Below, piece by piece: positions 25,861 to 35,134 of a DNA stretch of 64,000 bases. The notes under the pieces are model-generated. The model saw only the letters and a program-made list of their open reading frames with translations, did not search any database and was not told where the DNA came from. This DNA comes from Streptomyces sp. NBC_01591 (lineage in GTDB: Bacteria; Actinomycetota; Actinomycetes; Streptomycetales; Streptomycetaceae), in contig NZ_CP109327.1 of the NCBI RefSeq assembly GCF_035918155.1, forward strand, positions 4,402,001 through 4,466,000, given 5' to 3'. Within the stretch, counting starts at the first letter, position 1; every line of letters begins with the position of its first letter. The translations under genes and the position numbers were made by a program.

Positions 25861-28557
25861 ATGAGCGAGCACCGTCGCAAAACGCCGCAACCGCAAGGTG
25901 GCGGGCGCGCAGCGGCCAGACGAGCCGCCCAGCAGTCCTCAGGACGCCGCGCTGCTCCGTCACGTGGAGTAACTTCCGAGTCACCTTCCGATTCGCATGG
26001 GGGGGACAGCCCGTACGGCGGACGTGCCGAGGCCAGGCGCGCCGCCCAGCGGGGCGGCGCAGGCCGCGGTGGCGGTGGCGGTGGTGGGCGTCGCCGCGGT
26101 GGGGGCGGCGACGGCGGTCACGAGGGTCCCGGCAGGGGGCGTGGCCGCGCAGGTCAGCGCCCTGCCAAGAAGCGCTTCATCGACTACCCGCGCGCCGGGA
26201 AGTACGGCGCGCGGCGCTGGGTGCCGTCGTGGAAGCTGGTCTCCGGCCTCTGCATCGGCTTCCTCGGCCTGCTGATGGGCATCGGCGGCATCGCGTACGC
26301 GTGGGTTGGTCTGCCCGATGTTCAGAAAGCCGCAAAGGCGCAGAACAACGTCTACTTGTGGGACGACGGCTCGCAGATGGTCGCCACCGGCGGTGAGGTC
26401 AACCGTCAGCTCATCCCCTATGCGGAGATCCCCGACGCCATGCGGAACGCCGTCATCTCCGCCGAGAACAAGACCTTCGAGCACGACAGGGGCATCGACC
26501 CCATGGGCATCGCCCGGGCCGTGTTCAACATGGCCACCGGTGGTGAGACCCAGGGCGGTTCGACGATCACCCAGCAGTACGTGAAGAACTCGCGTCTCTC
26601 TCAGGAACAGACTCTGAGCCGGAAGTTCCAGGAACTTTTCATCACGCTCAAAGTCACCAACGAGATGGACAAGAACAAGATCATCACCGACTACCTCAAC
26701 GTCTCGTACTACGGGCGAGGTGCTTCGGGGATCCAGGCTGCTGCCCGTACGTACTACGGAAAGGACGCCGTCGATCTGGACCCGAGCCAGTGCGCGTTCC
26801 TGGCCACGCTGCTCAAGGGCGCGTCCTATTACGACCCGGCGGGCGCTCCCGAGGTCGATGCCAAGCAGGCGACGAAGAAGCTGAACACCGAGCGGGCCGA
26901 GAAGCGCTGGAAGTGGATCCTCGACGAAGAGGTGAAGGACGGGCGCCTCTCGCAGGCGGAGCGCGCCAAGTACACCAAGTTCCCGATGCCTCTCCCGCCG
27001 AAGAAGGACGCCCAGCTGGGCGGTCAGACCGGTTACCTGGTCGACCTGGCCAAGACGTACTTCCTCAGCAACAACACCGAGGGCGTGACGGCGGACATGC
27101 TGGCCCAGGGCGGTTACCAGATCAAGACCACCTTCAACAAGAAGAAGGTCCAGGAGCTCAACGCCGCGGTCAAGAAGGTCTACGACAGCAAGATCAAGCC
27201 GAAGCAGCGCCCGAAGACGGACACCCACGTCCAGTTCGGCGGCGGGTCGGTAGATCCCAAGACCGGGGCCATCGTGGCGATCTACGGCGGTCAGGACGCG
27301 ACCAAGCACTTCACCAACAACGCCAACCCCACTGGTGCGCAGGTCGGTTCGACCTTCAAGCCGTTCGTACTGGCGGCGGCGATGGAGTACGGCAAGCGGA
27401 ACCCCGCGCTCCCGGAGGACCAGGATGCGTCGGAGCGCACCAAGGTCTCGCCGCTCAGCATCTACAACGCCGACGACAAGCTGAAGATCAAGAAGTACAA
27501 CGGCGAGATCTGGACCGACGAGAACGGCAAGGAGTGGCTGCAGGCCAACGACGGCCATGAGTCGAGGGGCAACATCACCCTCCGCGAGGCGATGCAGTGG
27601 TCCGCCAACTCCCCGTACGTACAACTCGGCATGGACGTCGGCACCGACAAGGTGAAGGACATCGCCATAGCCGCGGGACTCAAGGACGACGAACAGATGG
27701 CGGATTCGCACGTGCCGTCGTTCTCCATCGGTACGTCCTCGCCCAGTGCGATCCGCATGGCCGGCGCGTATGCGACCTTCGCCGCCAGCGGCCAGCAGCG
27801 CGAGCCCTACTCGGTCTCCGAGGTGAAGCACGAGGGCAAGGTGGTCTACCAGCACAAGGAAGCCCGCAAGCGTGCCTTCGACGCCGCGATCGCCGACAAC
27901 GTCACCGACGTCCTGAAGAACGTCGTCGACAAGGGGACCGGTACTCCCGCGCAGATCCCCGGCCGGGACGTGGCGGGCAAGACGGGTACGACGGACGACA
28001 ACAAGTCGGCCTGGTTCGTCGGCTACACGCCGCAGCTCTCCACGGCCATCAGCATGTACCGGCTCGACGACGACGCGACGAACAAGAACCGCAAGTTCGA
28101 AAAGATGTATGGCACGGGTGGCGAGCAGACGATCCACGGTGCGTCGTTCCCGGCCCAGATCTGGCACGACTACATGGTGGGCGCTCTGAAGGGGAAGCCG
28201 GTCGTGACGTTCCCGGAGCCGGGGCCGATCGGTGACAAGGTCTACGGTGGCGGTGCGCAGAGCCCCAAGCCGACGCCCACCGCACCGGTGACGCCGTCGC
28301 CGTCCATGTCGGTGACCGAGTCACCCTCTATGAGCATCTCCCCGTCGGCGCCCGACCCCACCGGGACCTGCGGTACGTGGGACTGGGACTGCCAGCACAA
28401 CAACGGCGGGACCAGCAGCGGCGCGAACGGCGGAGACACCGGTGGTCCCAGCACCAGTCCGTCCACGTCCCCTTCGCCACCGACCGGGGGGAACGGGAAC
28501 GGCGGAAACGGGAACGGCGGGAACGGCGGCGGAATCTTCGGCGGGCCGACCGGATAA
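25861..28557 (+). CDS. Class A penicillin-binding protein (transglycosylase/transpeptidase)
   Basis: Bifunctional cell-wall polymerase and cross-linker. The 898-residue protein has a basic, Gly/Arg-rich cytosolic tail of about 118 residues, one membrane anchor (LVSGLCIGFLGLLMGIGGIA, about 120-140), a GT51 glycosyltransferase with ISAENKTFEHDRGIDPMGIARA (about 200-220) and GGSTITQQYVKN, then a transpeptidase with S497-T-F-K500 as active-site SxxK, S581-A-N583 as SxN and K707-T-G709. The last 130 residues are a Pro/Ser/Gly-rich extracellular tail ending in Gly-Asn repeats. GAGGAG precedes ATG 25861. It corresponds to the ponA neighbourhood of mycobacteria (ino1, padR, ponA, GT87). Confidence 0.95.
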   Translation: MSEHRRKTPQPQGGGRAAARRAAQQSSGRRAAPSRGVTSESPSDSHGGDSPYGGRAEARRAAQRGGAGRGGGGGGGRRRGGGGDGGHEGPGRGRGRAGQRPAKKRFIDYPRAGKYGARRWVPSWKLVSGLCIGFLGLLMGIGGIAYAWVGLPDVQKAAKAQNNVYLWDDGSQMVATGGEVNRQLIPYAEIPDAMRNAVISAENKTFEHDRGIDPMGIARAVFNMATGGETQGGSTITQQYVKNSRLSQEQTLSRKFQELFITLKVTNEMDKNKIITDYLNVSYYGRGASGIQAAARTYYGKDAVDLDPSQCAFLATLLKGASYYDPAGAPEVDAKQATKKLNTERAEKRWKWILDEEVKDGRLSQAERAKYTKFPMPLPPKKDAQLGGQTGYLVDLAKTYFLSNNTEGVTADMLAQGGYQIKTTFNKKKVQELNAAVKKVYDSKIKPKQRPKTDTHVQFGGGSVDPKTGAIVAIYGGQDATKHFTNNANPTGAQVGSTFKPFVLAAAMEYGKRNPALPEDQDASERTKVSPLSIYNADDKLKIKKYNGEIWTDENGKEWLQANDGHESRGNITLREAMQWSANSPYVQLGMDVGTDKVKDIAIAAGLKDDEQMADSHVPSFSIGTSSPSAIRMAGAYATFAASGQQREPYSVSEVKHEGKVVYQHKEARKRAFDAAIADNVTDVLKNVVDKGTGTPAQIPGRDVAGKTGTTDDNKSAWFVGYTPQLSTAISMYRLDDDATNKNRKFEKMYGTGGEQTIHGASFPAQIWHDYMVGALKGKPVVTFPEPGPIGDKVYGGGAQSPKPTPTAPVTPSPSMSVTESPSMSISPSAPDPTGTCGTWDWDCQHNNGGTSSGANGGDTGGPSTSPSTSPSPPTGGNGNGGNGNGGNGGGIFGGPTG

Positions 28558-28589
28558 CGTCCGCGCGGCCGATGGGCCGCCCCGGTCAT

Positions 28590-28623
28590 GAGGACCGCCG
28601 CACCACACGGTGTGGCGGTCCTC
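28590..28623 (+). terminator. Terminator after the PBP gene
   Basis: GAGGACCGCC (28590-28599) pairs with GGCGGTCCTC (28614-28623), with further CAC/GTG pairing inside. It lies 32 bases past the PBP stop. Confidence 0.7.
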
Positions 28624-28659
28624 GTCGTTTCCACAGACCCGTACGGCAGGATGAGCGGC

Positions 28660-30159
28660 ATGCCAAGCGCAGAAGACACGAGTGTGCACCAGCACCAGGA
28701 ACGGGCGGTCGTACGGCCCACGCACCAGGACGAGGTCGCAGCGGCCGGCAGCGAGCTGATCGGCGGGCGGTCGGGGCGCTGGTCACGGCTCGGCAGTACA
28801 GCGCTCACGCCCGTGGGCGCCATCGCGCTGACGGCCCTCGGGATGTTCGCGCTGGGCATGGTACAGAAGCTGCCCTGCTACAACTGGGCGTGGTTCAGGG
28901 GCGCGGGTTCGCAGTACACGCACGCCTGTTACTCGGACATTCCGCATCTCTTTGCCGCACGCGGATTCTCCGACGGCCTCGTGCCGTACTTCGACCGGCT
29001 GCCCGGCGACATGCAGTACCTGGAGTACCCCGTCCTGACGGGCGTGTTCATGCAGGTCGCCTCCTGGCTGACGCCGGGCGGATCCATTCAGCACCGCGAG
29101 CAGATGTACTGGATGGTCAACGCGGGCATGCTGATGATCTGCGCCGTGATCATCGCCGTCTGCGTCGCCCGTACGCACCGGCGCCGCCCCTGGGACGGAC
29201 TGCTGGTCGCCCTCGCGCCGGCCTTCGCGCTCACCGCGACGATCAACTGGGACCTGCTGGCCGTCGCGCTGACGGCCGCGGCGATGCTCATGTGGTCCCG
29301 TGGGCGGGTGCTGGCGTTCGGCATCCTCATCGGGCTCGCCACGGCCGCCAAGCTCTACCCCGTGTTCCTGCTGGGGCCGGTGTTCGTCCTGTGCTGGCGG
29401 GCGGGCAGATGGCGGGAGTTCGGCATGGCGACGCTCGGGGCGGTGGTGTCCTGGCTGGTGGTGAATCTGCCGGTGATGGTCTTCGCACCCGAGGGATGGA
29501 AGAAGTTCTACACATTCAGCCAGGAACGGGGCATCGACTTCGGCTCTTTCTGGCTGATCATCACCCAGCGCACCGGCGAGAGCATCGAGGTCTCGACCGT
29601 CAACACCGTCTCGACCCTGACGACGGTCCTGCTGTGCGCGGCCATCGGCGCGCTCACCCTGATGGCGCCGCGCAGGCCGCGCCTCGCGCAGCTCGCCTTT
29701 CTCGTCGTCGCGGCGTTCATCCTCGTCAACAAGGTCTACTCGCCGCAGTACGTGCTGTGGCTGATCCCCCTGGCCGCCCTGGCCAGACCGCGCTGGCGCG
29801 ACTTCCTGATCTGGCAGGCGTGCGAGGTCATGTACTTCCTGGGGATCTGGATGTACCTCGCGTACACGACGAGCGGCGACAAGCACCAGGGGCTGCCCAC
29901 GGAGGGGTACCAGCTGGCGATCGCCCTGCATCTGCTGGGCACGTTGTACTTCTGCGCCGTGGTCGTACGGGACATCCTCATGCCGGAGAAGGACGTCGTG
30001 CGGCGCGACGGGTCGGACGATCCGTCCGGCGGGGTGCTCGACGGGGCCCCGGACGTGTTCGTGCTGGGGCGGGCGGCGCATCCGGCGCGCCATGCCCACC
30101 CTGCGGTGGAAGGGCCGCGGGTGGATTGGGGCGCGCCGCGCGGACCCGTCGCCGACTGA
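28660..30159 (+). CDS. GT87-type (DUF2029) membrane glycosyltransferase
   Basis: A 499-residue integral membrane protein with about 10-12 hydrophobic segments, of the family that includes mycobacterial polyprenyl-phosphomannose-dependent mannosyltransferases. The first membrane segment is LTPVGAIALTALGMFALGMV. The following extracellular loop carries YSDIPHLFAARGF and LEYPVLTGVFM, typical of the family. TINWDLLAVALTAAAML and ATAAKLYPVFLLGPVF are conserved later stretches. ATG 28660 is favoured over ATG 28651 because AGGA is better spaced for it. It follows the PBP gene as in mycobacteria (Rv0051), so it may act in cell-envelope glycosylation. The acceptor is unknown. Confidence 0.85.
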   Translation: MPSAEDTSVHQHQERAVVRPTHQDEVAAAGSELIGGRSGRWSRLGSTALTPVGAIALTALGMFALGMVQKLPCYNWAWFRGAGSQYTHACYSDIPHLFAARGFSDGLVPYFDRLPGDMQYLEYPVLTGVFMQVASWLTPGGSIQHREQMYWMVNAGMLMICAVIIAVCVARTHRRRPWDGLLVALAPAFALTATINWDLLAVALTAAAMLMWSRGRVLAFGILIGLATAAKLYPVFLLGPVFVLCWRAGRWREFGMATLGAVVSWLVVNLPVMVFAPEGWKKFYTFSQERGIDFGSFWLIITQRTGESIEVSTVNTVSTLTTVLLCAAIGALTLMAPRRPRLAQLAFLVVAAFILVNKVYSPQYVLWLIPLAALARPRWRDFLIWQACEVMYFLGIWMYLAYTTSGDKHQGLPTEGYQLAIALHLLGTLYFCAVVVRDILMPEKDVVRRDGSDDPSGGVLDGAPDVFVLGRAAHPARHAHPAVEGPRVDWGAPRGPVAD

Positions 30160-30185
30160 GGGCCGGGTCGCTCCCGCGACTGAGG

Positions 30186-30213
30186 GCCGGGTCTCCCACC
30201 AGAGAGACCCGGC
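30186..30213. terminator. Hairpin between convergent GT87 and racemase-like genes
   Basis: GCCGGGTCTC (30186-30195) pairs with GAGACCCGGC (30204-30213). It sits in the 60-base convergent gap and can serve both genes. Confidence 0.7.
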
Positions 30214-30219
30214 GCCGTC

Positions 30220-31251
30220 CTATCGGTCGACGAGGCGGTCGAACTGGGTGGTCGTGTGGCGCAGATGGGCCACCAGCTCGTCGCCGACCTTCGGCTCCTG
30301 GGCGTCCGACGGAACGAACAGGATCGACACCTGCATGTGCGGCGGCTCGGCGAACCAGCGCTGCTTGCCCGCCCAGACGAACGGCGACAGGTTGCGGTTT
30401 ACGGTAGCCAGGCCCGCGCGGGCGACCCCCTTGGCGCGCGGCATCACACCGTGCAGGGCCTTCGGGGCCTCCAGGCCCACGCCGTGCGACGTACCACCGG
30501 CGACGACCACCAGCCAGCCGTCCGAGGCGGCCTTCTGCTGGCGGTAGCCGAAGCGGTCGCCCTTGGCCACGCGCGTGACGTCCAGGACGGCACCCCGGTA
30601 CTCCGTCGCCTCGTGGTCGCCGAGCCACAGCCGGGTACCGATGCGGGCGCGGAAACGGGTCTGCGGGAACTGCTGCTGGAGCCGGCCCAGCTCCTCGGCG
30701 CGCAGATGGCTGACGAACATGGTGTGCAGCGGCAGCCGGGCCGCGCGCAGCCGGTCCATCCAGCCGATGACCTCCTCGACCGCGTCCGAGCCGTCCGTGC
30801 GGTCCAGCGGCAGGTGCAGGGCGAAGCCTTCGAGCCGTACGTCCTCGATGGCGGCGTGCAGCTGCCCGAGCTCCTCCTCCTTGACGCCGTGGCGCTTCAT
30901 CGAGCTCATGCACTCGATGACGACCCGTGCGCCCACCAGGGCGTGCACGCCGTCCACGGAGGACACGGAACGGATGACGCGGTCGGGCAGTGGCACGGGC
31001 TCCTCGCCCCGGCGGAACGGGGTGAGGACCAGAAGGTCGCCGCTGAACCAGTCCTTGATGCGGGCCGCCTCGTAGGTGGTTCCGACGGCGAGCATGTCGG
31101 AGCCGAAGCGGATGGCCTCGTCGGCCAGCCGCTCGTGGCCGAAGCCGTATCCGTTGCCCTTGCAGACCGGGACGAGGCCGGGGAACTGGTCGAGGACGGA
31201 TTTCTGGTGCGCCCGCCAGCGCGCGGTGTCGACGTAGAGGGAGAGCGCCAT
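30220..31251 (-). CDS. Alanine racemase-like PLP protein, N-terminal domain only
   Basis: A 343-residue protein resembling the PLP-binding TIM-barrel half of alanine racemase. VPVCKGNGYGFGHE (about 28-40) corresponds to the VKANAYGHG motif, with K31 the probable PLP lysine. The C-terminal beta domain of true alanine racemases, which supplies the second catalytic Tyr, appears absent or replaced, so racemase activity is doubtful. TRFRARIGTRLWLGDHEA and GAVLDVTRVAKGDRFGYRQ do resemble parts of that half. It lies 135 bases after FemX on the same strand, so a role with the peptidoglycan peptide is plausible. The start ATG follows AGAAGGG. Confidence 0.8.
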   Translation of the reverse strand: MALSLYVDTARWRAHQKSVLDQFPGLVPVCKGNGYGFGHERLADEAIRFGSDMLAVGTTYEAARIKDWFSGDLLVLTPFRRGEEPVPLPDRVIRSVSSVDGVHALVGARVVIECMSSMKRHGVKEEELGQLHAAIEDVRLEGFALHLPLDRTDGSDAVEEVIGWMDRLRAARLPLHTMFVSHLRAEELGRLQQQFPQTRFRARIGTRLWLGDHEATEYRGAVLDVTRVAKGDRFGYRQQKAASDGWLVVVAGGTSHGVGLEAPKALHGVMPRAKGVARAGLATVNRNLSPFVWAGKQRWFAEPPHMQVSILFVPSDAQEPKVGDELVAHLRHTTTQFDRLVDR

Positions 31252-31386
31252 GGCCGGTCCGGAACCCTTCTGGTGGCTGCTGTGTGGGAGGTGTGTGGAG
31301 CCGAAGTCCCCATTGAAACCAATGAAGCCGGTTTCGTCAGCGGGGCGACGCGTATCAGCGGTGCGACGCGTACGGTGCGACGCGGG

Positions 31387-32505
31387 TCAGCGGCGCGACA
31401 TGTAGATGTCGAGCGCCTTGTGCAGCAGCTTGTTGAGCGGGAAGTCCCACTCGCCGAGGTACTCGGCAGCCTGCCCGCCGGTGCCTACCTTGAACTGGAT
31501 CAGGCCGAAGAGGTGGTCGGTCTCGTCCAGCGAGTCGGAGATGCCGCGCAGGTCGTAGACGGTGGCCCCCATGGCGTACGCGTCGCGCAGCATCCGCCAC
31601 TGCATCGCGTTCGAGGGCCGGACCTCGCGCTTGTGGTTGGCGGAGGCGCCGTAGGAGTACCAGACGTGCCCGCCGACGATCAGCATGGTCGCGGCAGCGA
31701 CGTTCTCGCCCTCGTGCCGGGCGAAGTACAGCCGCATCCGGTTGGGGTCCTCATTGTTGAGGGCCGTCCACATGCGCTGGAAGTAGCCCAGGGGACGAGG
31801 CCGGAAGTGGTCGCGCTCCGCCGTGATCTCGTACAGCCGCTGCCACTCGGCGAGCTCGGCGTAGCTGCCCTGGACGACCTCGACGCCGGCCTTCTCGGCC
31901 TTCTTGATGTTGCGCCGCCACAGCTGGTTGAAGCCCTTGTGGACGTCTTCGAGTGAACGGTTCGCCAGCGGCACCTGGAAGACGTAGCGGGGCTGTACGT
32001 CACCGAATCCGGCGCCGCCGTCCTCGCCCTGCTGCCAGCCCATCTTCCGCAGCCGGTCCGCCACTTCGAAGGCGCGCGGCTCGATGTGGGTGGCCTCGAC
32101 GTCGCGCAGACGCTTCACTTCGGGGTCCTGGATGCCCGACTTGATGGCGGCCGCGTCCCAACGCCGGATGATGACCGGCGGGCCCATCTTCACGGAGAAG
32201 GCGCCCTGTTGCTTGAGATGCGCCAGCATCGGCCGCAGCCAGTCGTCCAGATTCGGGGCGTACCAGTTGATGACCGGGCCCTCGGGCAGATAGGCGAGAT
32301 ACCGCTTGATCTTGGGCAACTGCCGGTAGAGCACCAGGCCGGCGCCGACGAGCTGTCCGCTCTTGTCGAACCAGCCAAGACTCTCCGAGCGCCACTCCGC
32401 CTTCACGTCCGCCCATGCCGGGACCTGCATGTGACTCGCCGCAGGCAGACTCTGGATGTACGCCAGATGCTGCTCTCGGCTGATGGTCCTCAGGGTCAGG
32501 CTCAT
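31387..32505 (-). CDS. femX: FemX-type lipid II:glycine (aminoacyl) transferase
   Basis: FemABX proteins add amino acids from aminoacyl-tRNA to the peptide of lipid II; in S. coelicolor FemX adds the single glycine to LL-diaminopimelate. The 372-residue protein has two acyltransferase-like halves, with [15 protein letters not shown] near the N-terminus, [13 protein letters not shown], then [14 protein letters not shown] and [24 protein letters not shown], all FemAB hallmarks. There is no signal peptide, as expected for a cytosolic enzyme at the membrane face. GAGGAG precedes ATG 32505. The gene ends inside a short direct-repeat tract. The racemase-like gene follows. Confidence 0.93.
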   Translation of the reverse strand: MSLTLRTISREQHLAYIQSLPAASHMQVPAWADVKAEWRSESLGWFDKSGQLVGAGLVLYRQLPKIKRYLAYLPEGPVINWYAPNLDDWLRPMLAHLKQQGAFSVKMGPPVIIRRWDAAAIKSGIQDPEVKRLRDVEATHIEPRAFEVADRLRKMGWQQGEDGGAGFGDVQPRYVFQVPLANRSLEDVHKGFNQLWRRNIKKAEKAGVEVVQGSYAELAEWQRLYEITAERDHFRPRPLGYFQRMWTALNNEDPNRMRLYFARHEGENVAAATMLIVGGHVWYSYGASANHKREVRPSNAMQWRMLRDAYAMGATVYDLRGISDSLDETDHLFGLIQFKVGTGGQAAEYLGEWDFPLNKLLHKALDIYMSRR

Positions 32506-32722
32506 GCGGGGCGCTCCTCGGCAGGTGTGTCCCCATCGGTCAGGGGCTCCGGCTCTCGCGCCGAAGCCTACTGTGACCGACGAGCACGCCGTCTGGCCCT
32601 ATGGGACCTTGCCGCTCCGCCGCCGCCGCGACCCGGGCTGTCGGCTCCTTGTACGGGGAACGGCGCGAGGCCCCTGCGGGTTCCTCGCGCCGTTCCGTTC
32701 GTCCGGTTGTGGCTGTTGTGCG

Positions 32723-33037
32723 TCAGCCCACCACGCCGCCGAAGAGGCCGCCGTGGGCCATGCCCAGGAAGAAGCCGATGGCGGATGCGCCCATGCCGAT
32801 GATCAGCGGGAACCGCTCGCGTGTGGTCACCGAGATGTACTGCCCGTACGCGGCCGTGAGGATCCCGATGAGTCCGGCCCACGAACTGATCAGATGCAGG
32901 CTGTGGAACATCGCCGTCACGAAGGCGAGCGCACCGAGGATCAGCGTCACCGCCACCAGGGTTTCCTGGAGCGGATGGGGCTTGCCGTCCGTGGCGAGAA
33001 GGGAAACGGGGGGACGGGGTCGTATTGCCTGTGCCAT
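32723..33037 (-). CDS. Small membrane protein with three hydrophobic segments
   Basis: A 104-residue protein of unknown function conserved next to rpsF in streptomycetes. Hydrophobic segments are about residues 24-44 ([19 protein letters not shown]), 48-66 ([17 protein letters not shown]) and 77-100 ([18 protein letters not shown]). A basic N-terminus suggests the start faces the cytoplasm. ATG 33037 follows an ideal AGGAGG; the open frame further upstream is not coding. It is transcribed away from the rpsF operon, so the 276-base gap carries divergent promoters. Confidence 0.8.
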   Translation of the reverse strand: MAQAIRPRPPVSLLATDGKPHPLQETLVAVTLILGALAFVTAMFHSLHLISSWAGLIGILTAAYGQYISVTTRERFPLIIGMGASAIGFFLGMAHGGLFGGVVG

Positions 33038-33266
33038 GGAGTACCTCCTGGCCGAAAGGGGCGCGTAGTGGCGCCGCTCACACCCGATGTGTCCAGATTG
33101 CGTCTCCTGACCACCGGATTTCAACCGGAAGCCGGTGTGCGGGTACTCTGTACGGTCTGCACCGGTGTCTGCCCAGGCCAGCACAGCAACCCCTCTCGAT
33201 GGAGGGTGTTGTCAGTGGCGGCTGTTTTACTTGGAGACACTGTTGCTTACGCATCACGACCCTCCT

Positions 33267-33285
33267 GCCACGGAACGACCGTGGC
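33267..33285 (+). promoter_or_regulatory. Possible S6:S18 autoregulatory leader hairpin before rpsF
   Basis: GCCACGG (33267-33273) pairs with CCGTGGC (33279-33285) around AACGA, followed by CGCTGAG and the AAAGGAGGT ribosome site of rpsF. In many bacteria the S6-S18 complex binds an mRNA leader hairpin carrying CCG; whether this is that element is only a suggestion. Confidence 0.35.
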
Positions 33286-33313
33286 CGCTGAGTCCAAAGG
33301 AGGTGGGTTCCAC

Positions 33314-33604
33314 ATGCGTCACTACGAGGTGATGGTCATCCTCGACCCCGATCTCGAGGAGCGCGCTGTCTCCCCGCTGATCGAGAACTTCCTCTCCGTC
33401 GTCCGTGAGGGCAACGGAAAGGTTGAGAAGGTCGACACCTGGGGCCGTCGTCGTCTCGCTTACGAGATCAAGAAGAAGCCCGAGGGCATCTACTCGGTCA
33501 TCGACCTGCAGGCCGAGCCTGCGGTCGTCAAGGAGCTCGACCGCCAGATGAACCTGAACGAGTCGGTCCTCCGGACCAAGGTCCTCCGTCCCGAGTCCCA
33601 CTGA
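33314..33604 (+). CDS. rpsF: 30S ribosomal protein S6
   Basis: The 96-residue S6 protein, which binds 16S rRNA together with S18 on the platform of the small subunit. It begins [19 protein letters not shown] and has the conserved [17 protein letters not shown]. The start ATG follows a perfect AAAGGAGGT. It is the first gene of the conserved rpsF-ssb-rpsR-rplI operon, which couples translation and replication genes and is followed nearby by dnaB. Confidence 0.98.
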   Translation: MRHYEVMVILDPDLEERAVSPLIENFLSVVREGNGKVEKVDTWGRRRLAYEIKKKPEGIYSVIDLQAEPAVVKELDRQMNLNESVLRTKVLRPESH

Positions 33605-33678
33605 GCATCTAGCTCAGTGGTCATCGGGTTCGAGTAGCAGCAAGCAGCCAGAAGCAATCCCCGCCGAGAGGTTCATCC

Positions 33679-34299
33679 ATGGCAGGCGAGACCGTCATCA
33701 CGGTCGTCGGCAATCTCGTCGACGACCCCGAGCTGCGCTTCACCCCGTCCGGTGCGGCGGTCGCGAAGTTCCGTGTCGCGTCCACTCCCCGCATCTTCGA
33801 CCGGCAGACCAATGAGTGGAAGGACGGCGAAGGCCTGTTCCTCACCTGCTCGGTCTGGCGGCAGGCGGCGGAGAACGTCGCCGAGTCGCTCCAGCGAGGC
33901 ATGCGCGTTGTCGTGCAGGGCCGACTGAAGCAGCGGTCGTACGAAGACCGCGAGGGCGTCAAGCGCACGGTCTACGAGCTGGATGTCGAGGAAGTCGGCC
34001 CCAGCCTGAAGAACGCCACGGCCAAGGTCACCAAGACCACCGGTCGCGGTGGCCAGGGCGGCCAGGGTGGATACGGCGGTGGCCAGCAGGGCGGCGGCAA
34101 CTGGGGCGGCGGTCCCGGTGGTGGCCAGCAGGGTGGTGGCGGCGCTCCCGCCGACGACCCGTGGGCCACGAGCGCGCCGTCCGGCGGTCAGCAGGGCGGG
34201 GGCCAGCAGGGCGGCGGAGGCGGCTGGGGCGGAAGCTCCGGCGGTTCCGGCGGTTCCGGCGGCTCTGGCGGCGGCTACTCGGACGAGCCTCCCTTCTAG
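33679..34299 (+). CDS. ssb: Single-stranded DNA-binding protein
   Basis: SSB protects single-stranded DNA and recruits replication and repair proteins. The 206-residue protein has the OB fold at residues 1 to about 110 ([19 protein letters not shown], the [18 protein letters not shown] segment and [19 protein letters not shown]), a Gly/Gln-rich flexible linker of about 80 residues with GGQQGGG repeats, and the acidic partner-binding tip ending DEPPF. It is the general (SsbA-like) copy because it lies between rpsF and rpsR. Confidence 0.98.
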   Translation: MAGETVITVVGNLVDDPELRFTPSGAAVAKFRVASTPRIFDRQTNEWKDGEGLFLTCSVWRQAAENVAESLQRGMRVVVQGRLKQRSYEDREGVKRTVYELDVEEVGPSLKNATAKVTKTTGRGGQGGQGGYGGGQQGGGNWGGGPGGGQQGGGGAPADDPWATSAPSGGQQGGGQQGGGGGWGGSSGGSGGSGGSGGGYSDEPPF

Positions 34300-34342
34300 G
34301 GCAGCTCGTACCCCCACTTCTTGATCACACAGGAGAAACACC

Positions 34343-34579
34343 ATGGCGAAGCCGCCTGTGCGCAAGCCTAAGAAGAAGGTCTGCGCGTTCTGCAAGGACA
34401 AGACCCAGTACGTGGACTACAAGGACACGAACATGCTGCGGAAGTTCATTTCCGACCGCGGCAAGATCCGTGCCCGCCGCGTGACCGGCAACTGCACGCA
34501 GCACCAGCGTGACGTCGCCACGGCAGTCAAGAACAGCCGTGAGATGGCGCTGCTGCCCTACACGTCCACCGCGCGATAA
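34343..34579 (+). CDS. rpsR: 30S ribosomal protein S18, zinc-type (C+)
   Basis: The 78-residue S18 partner of S6. Besides the conserved [18 protein letters not shown], it keeps KVCAFCK and NCTQHQ, providing three Cys and one His, the zinc-binding C+ form. Streptomycetes usually carry zinc-free paralogues elsewhere under Zur control, so this is the copy used when zinc is sufficient. ATG follows AGGAGA in the rpsF operon. Confidence 0.97.
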   Translation: MAKPPVRKPKKKVCAFCKDKTQYVDYKDTNMLRKFISDRGKIRARRVTGNCTQHQRDVATAVKNSREMALLPYTSTAR

Positions 34580-34597
34580 GGGAAGGGTGACCGAATC

Positions 34598-35044
34598 ATG
34601 AAGATCATCCTCACCCACGAGGTCTCCGGCCTCGGTGCTGCGGGCGACGTCGTCGACGTCAAGGACGGGTACGCCCGTAACTACCTGGTTCCGCGTGGCT
34701 TTGCCATCCGCTGGACCAAGGGTGGCGAGAAGGACGTGGCGCAGATCCGCCGCGCCCGCAAGATCCACGAGATCGCCACGATCGAGCAGGCCAACGAGAT
34801 CAAGACCAAGCTCGAGGCCGTGAAGGTCCGTCTGGCTGTTCGCTCCGGCGACGCCGGCCGTCTCTTCGGCTCCGTGACCCCGGCCGACATCGCCTCGGCG
34901 ATCAAGGCTGCCGGTGGCCCCGACGTCGACAAGCGTCGCGTCGAGCTCGGCTCGCCGATCAAGACGCTCGGCGGACACCAGGTGTCCGTGCGTCTGCACC
35001 CCGAGGTCGCTGCGAACCTCGGCATCGAGGTCGTTGCTGCCTAA
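34598..35044 (+). CDS. rplI: 50S ribosomal protein L9
   Basis: The 148-residue L9 protein: N-terminal domain [19 protein letters not shown] with [15 protein letters not shown], a long connecting helix, and the C-terminal domain with [13 protein letters not shown] and [15 protein letters not shown]9 limits frameshifting on the ribosome. It is the last gene of the rpsF-ssb-rpsR-rplI operon, with AAGGGTGA before the ATG, and is followed by a strong hairpin. Confidence 0.98.
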   Translation: MKIILTHEVSGLGAAGDVVDVKDGYARNYLVPRGFAIRWTKGGEKDVAQIRRARKIHEIATIEQANEIKTKLEAVKVRLAVRSGDAGRLFGSVTPADIASAIKAAGGPDVDKRRVELGSPIKTLGGHQVSVRLHPEVAANLGIEVVAA

Positions 35045-35067
35045 GGGCACAGCTCACCTGAGCAGCT

Positions 35068-35099
35068 GAAGGGCCGCACCCCACGGGGTGCGGCCCTTC
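35068..35099. terminator. Terminator after the rpsF-rplI operon
   Basis: GAAGGGCCGCACCCC (35068-35082) pairs perfectly over 15 bp with 35085-35099, leaving a two-base loop. It lies 24 bases after rplI, and parS follows 4 bases later in the convergent gap with the MATE gene. Confidence 0.85.
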
Positions 35100-35102
35100 A
35101 CC

Positions 35103-35116
35103 GTTTCACGTGAAAC
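35103..35116. other. parS: parS site next to the rplI terminator
   Basis: Exact GTTTCACGTGAAAC in the rplI/MATE convergent gap, within an 18-bp perfect palindrome (35101-35118). Confidence 0.95.
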
Positions 35117-35134
35117 GGGACCGCGGCCGGTGGT

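Noticed and set aside
25981..28167. 728-codon frame opposite the PBP gene
   Set aside because: It mirrors the PBP coding strand and has Val/Leu/Asp/Arg-rich composition without motifs.
34050..34290. Gly/Gln repeats in ssb
   Set aside because: Normal flexible linker of actinobacterial SSB, not a mobile repeat or CRISPR.
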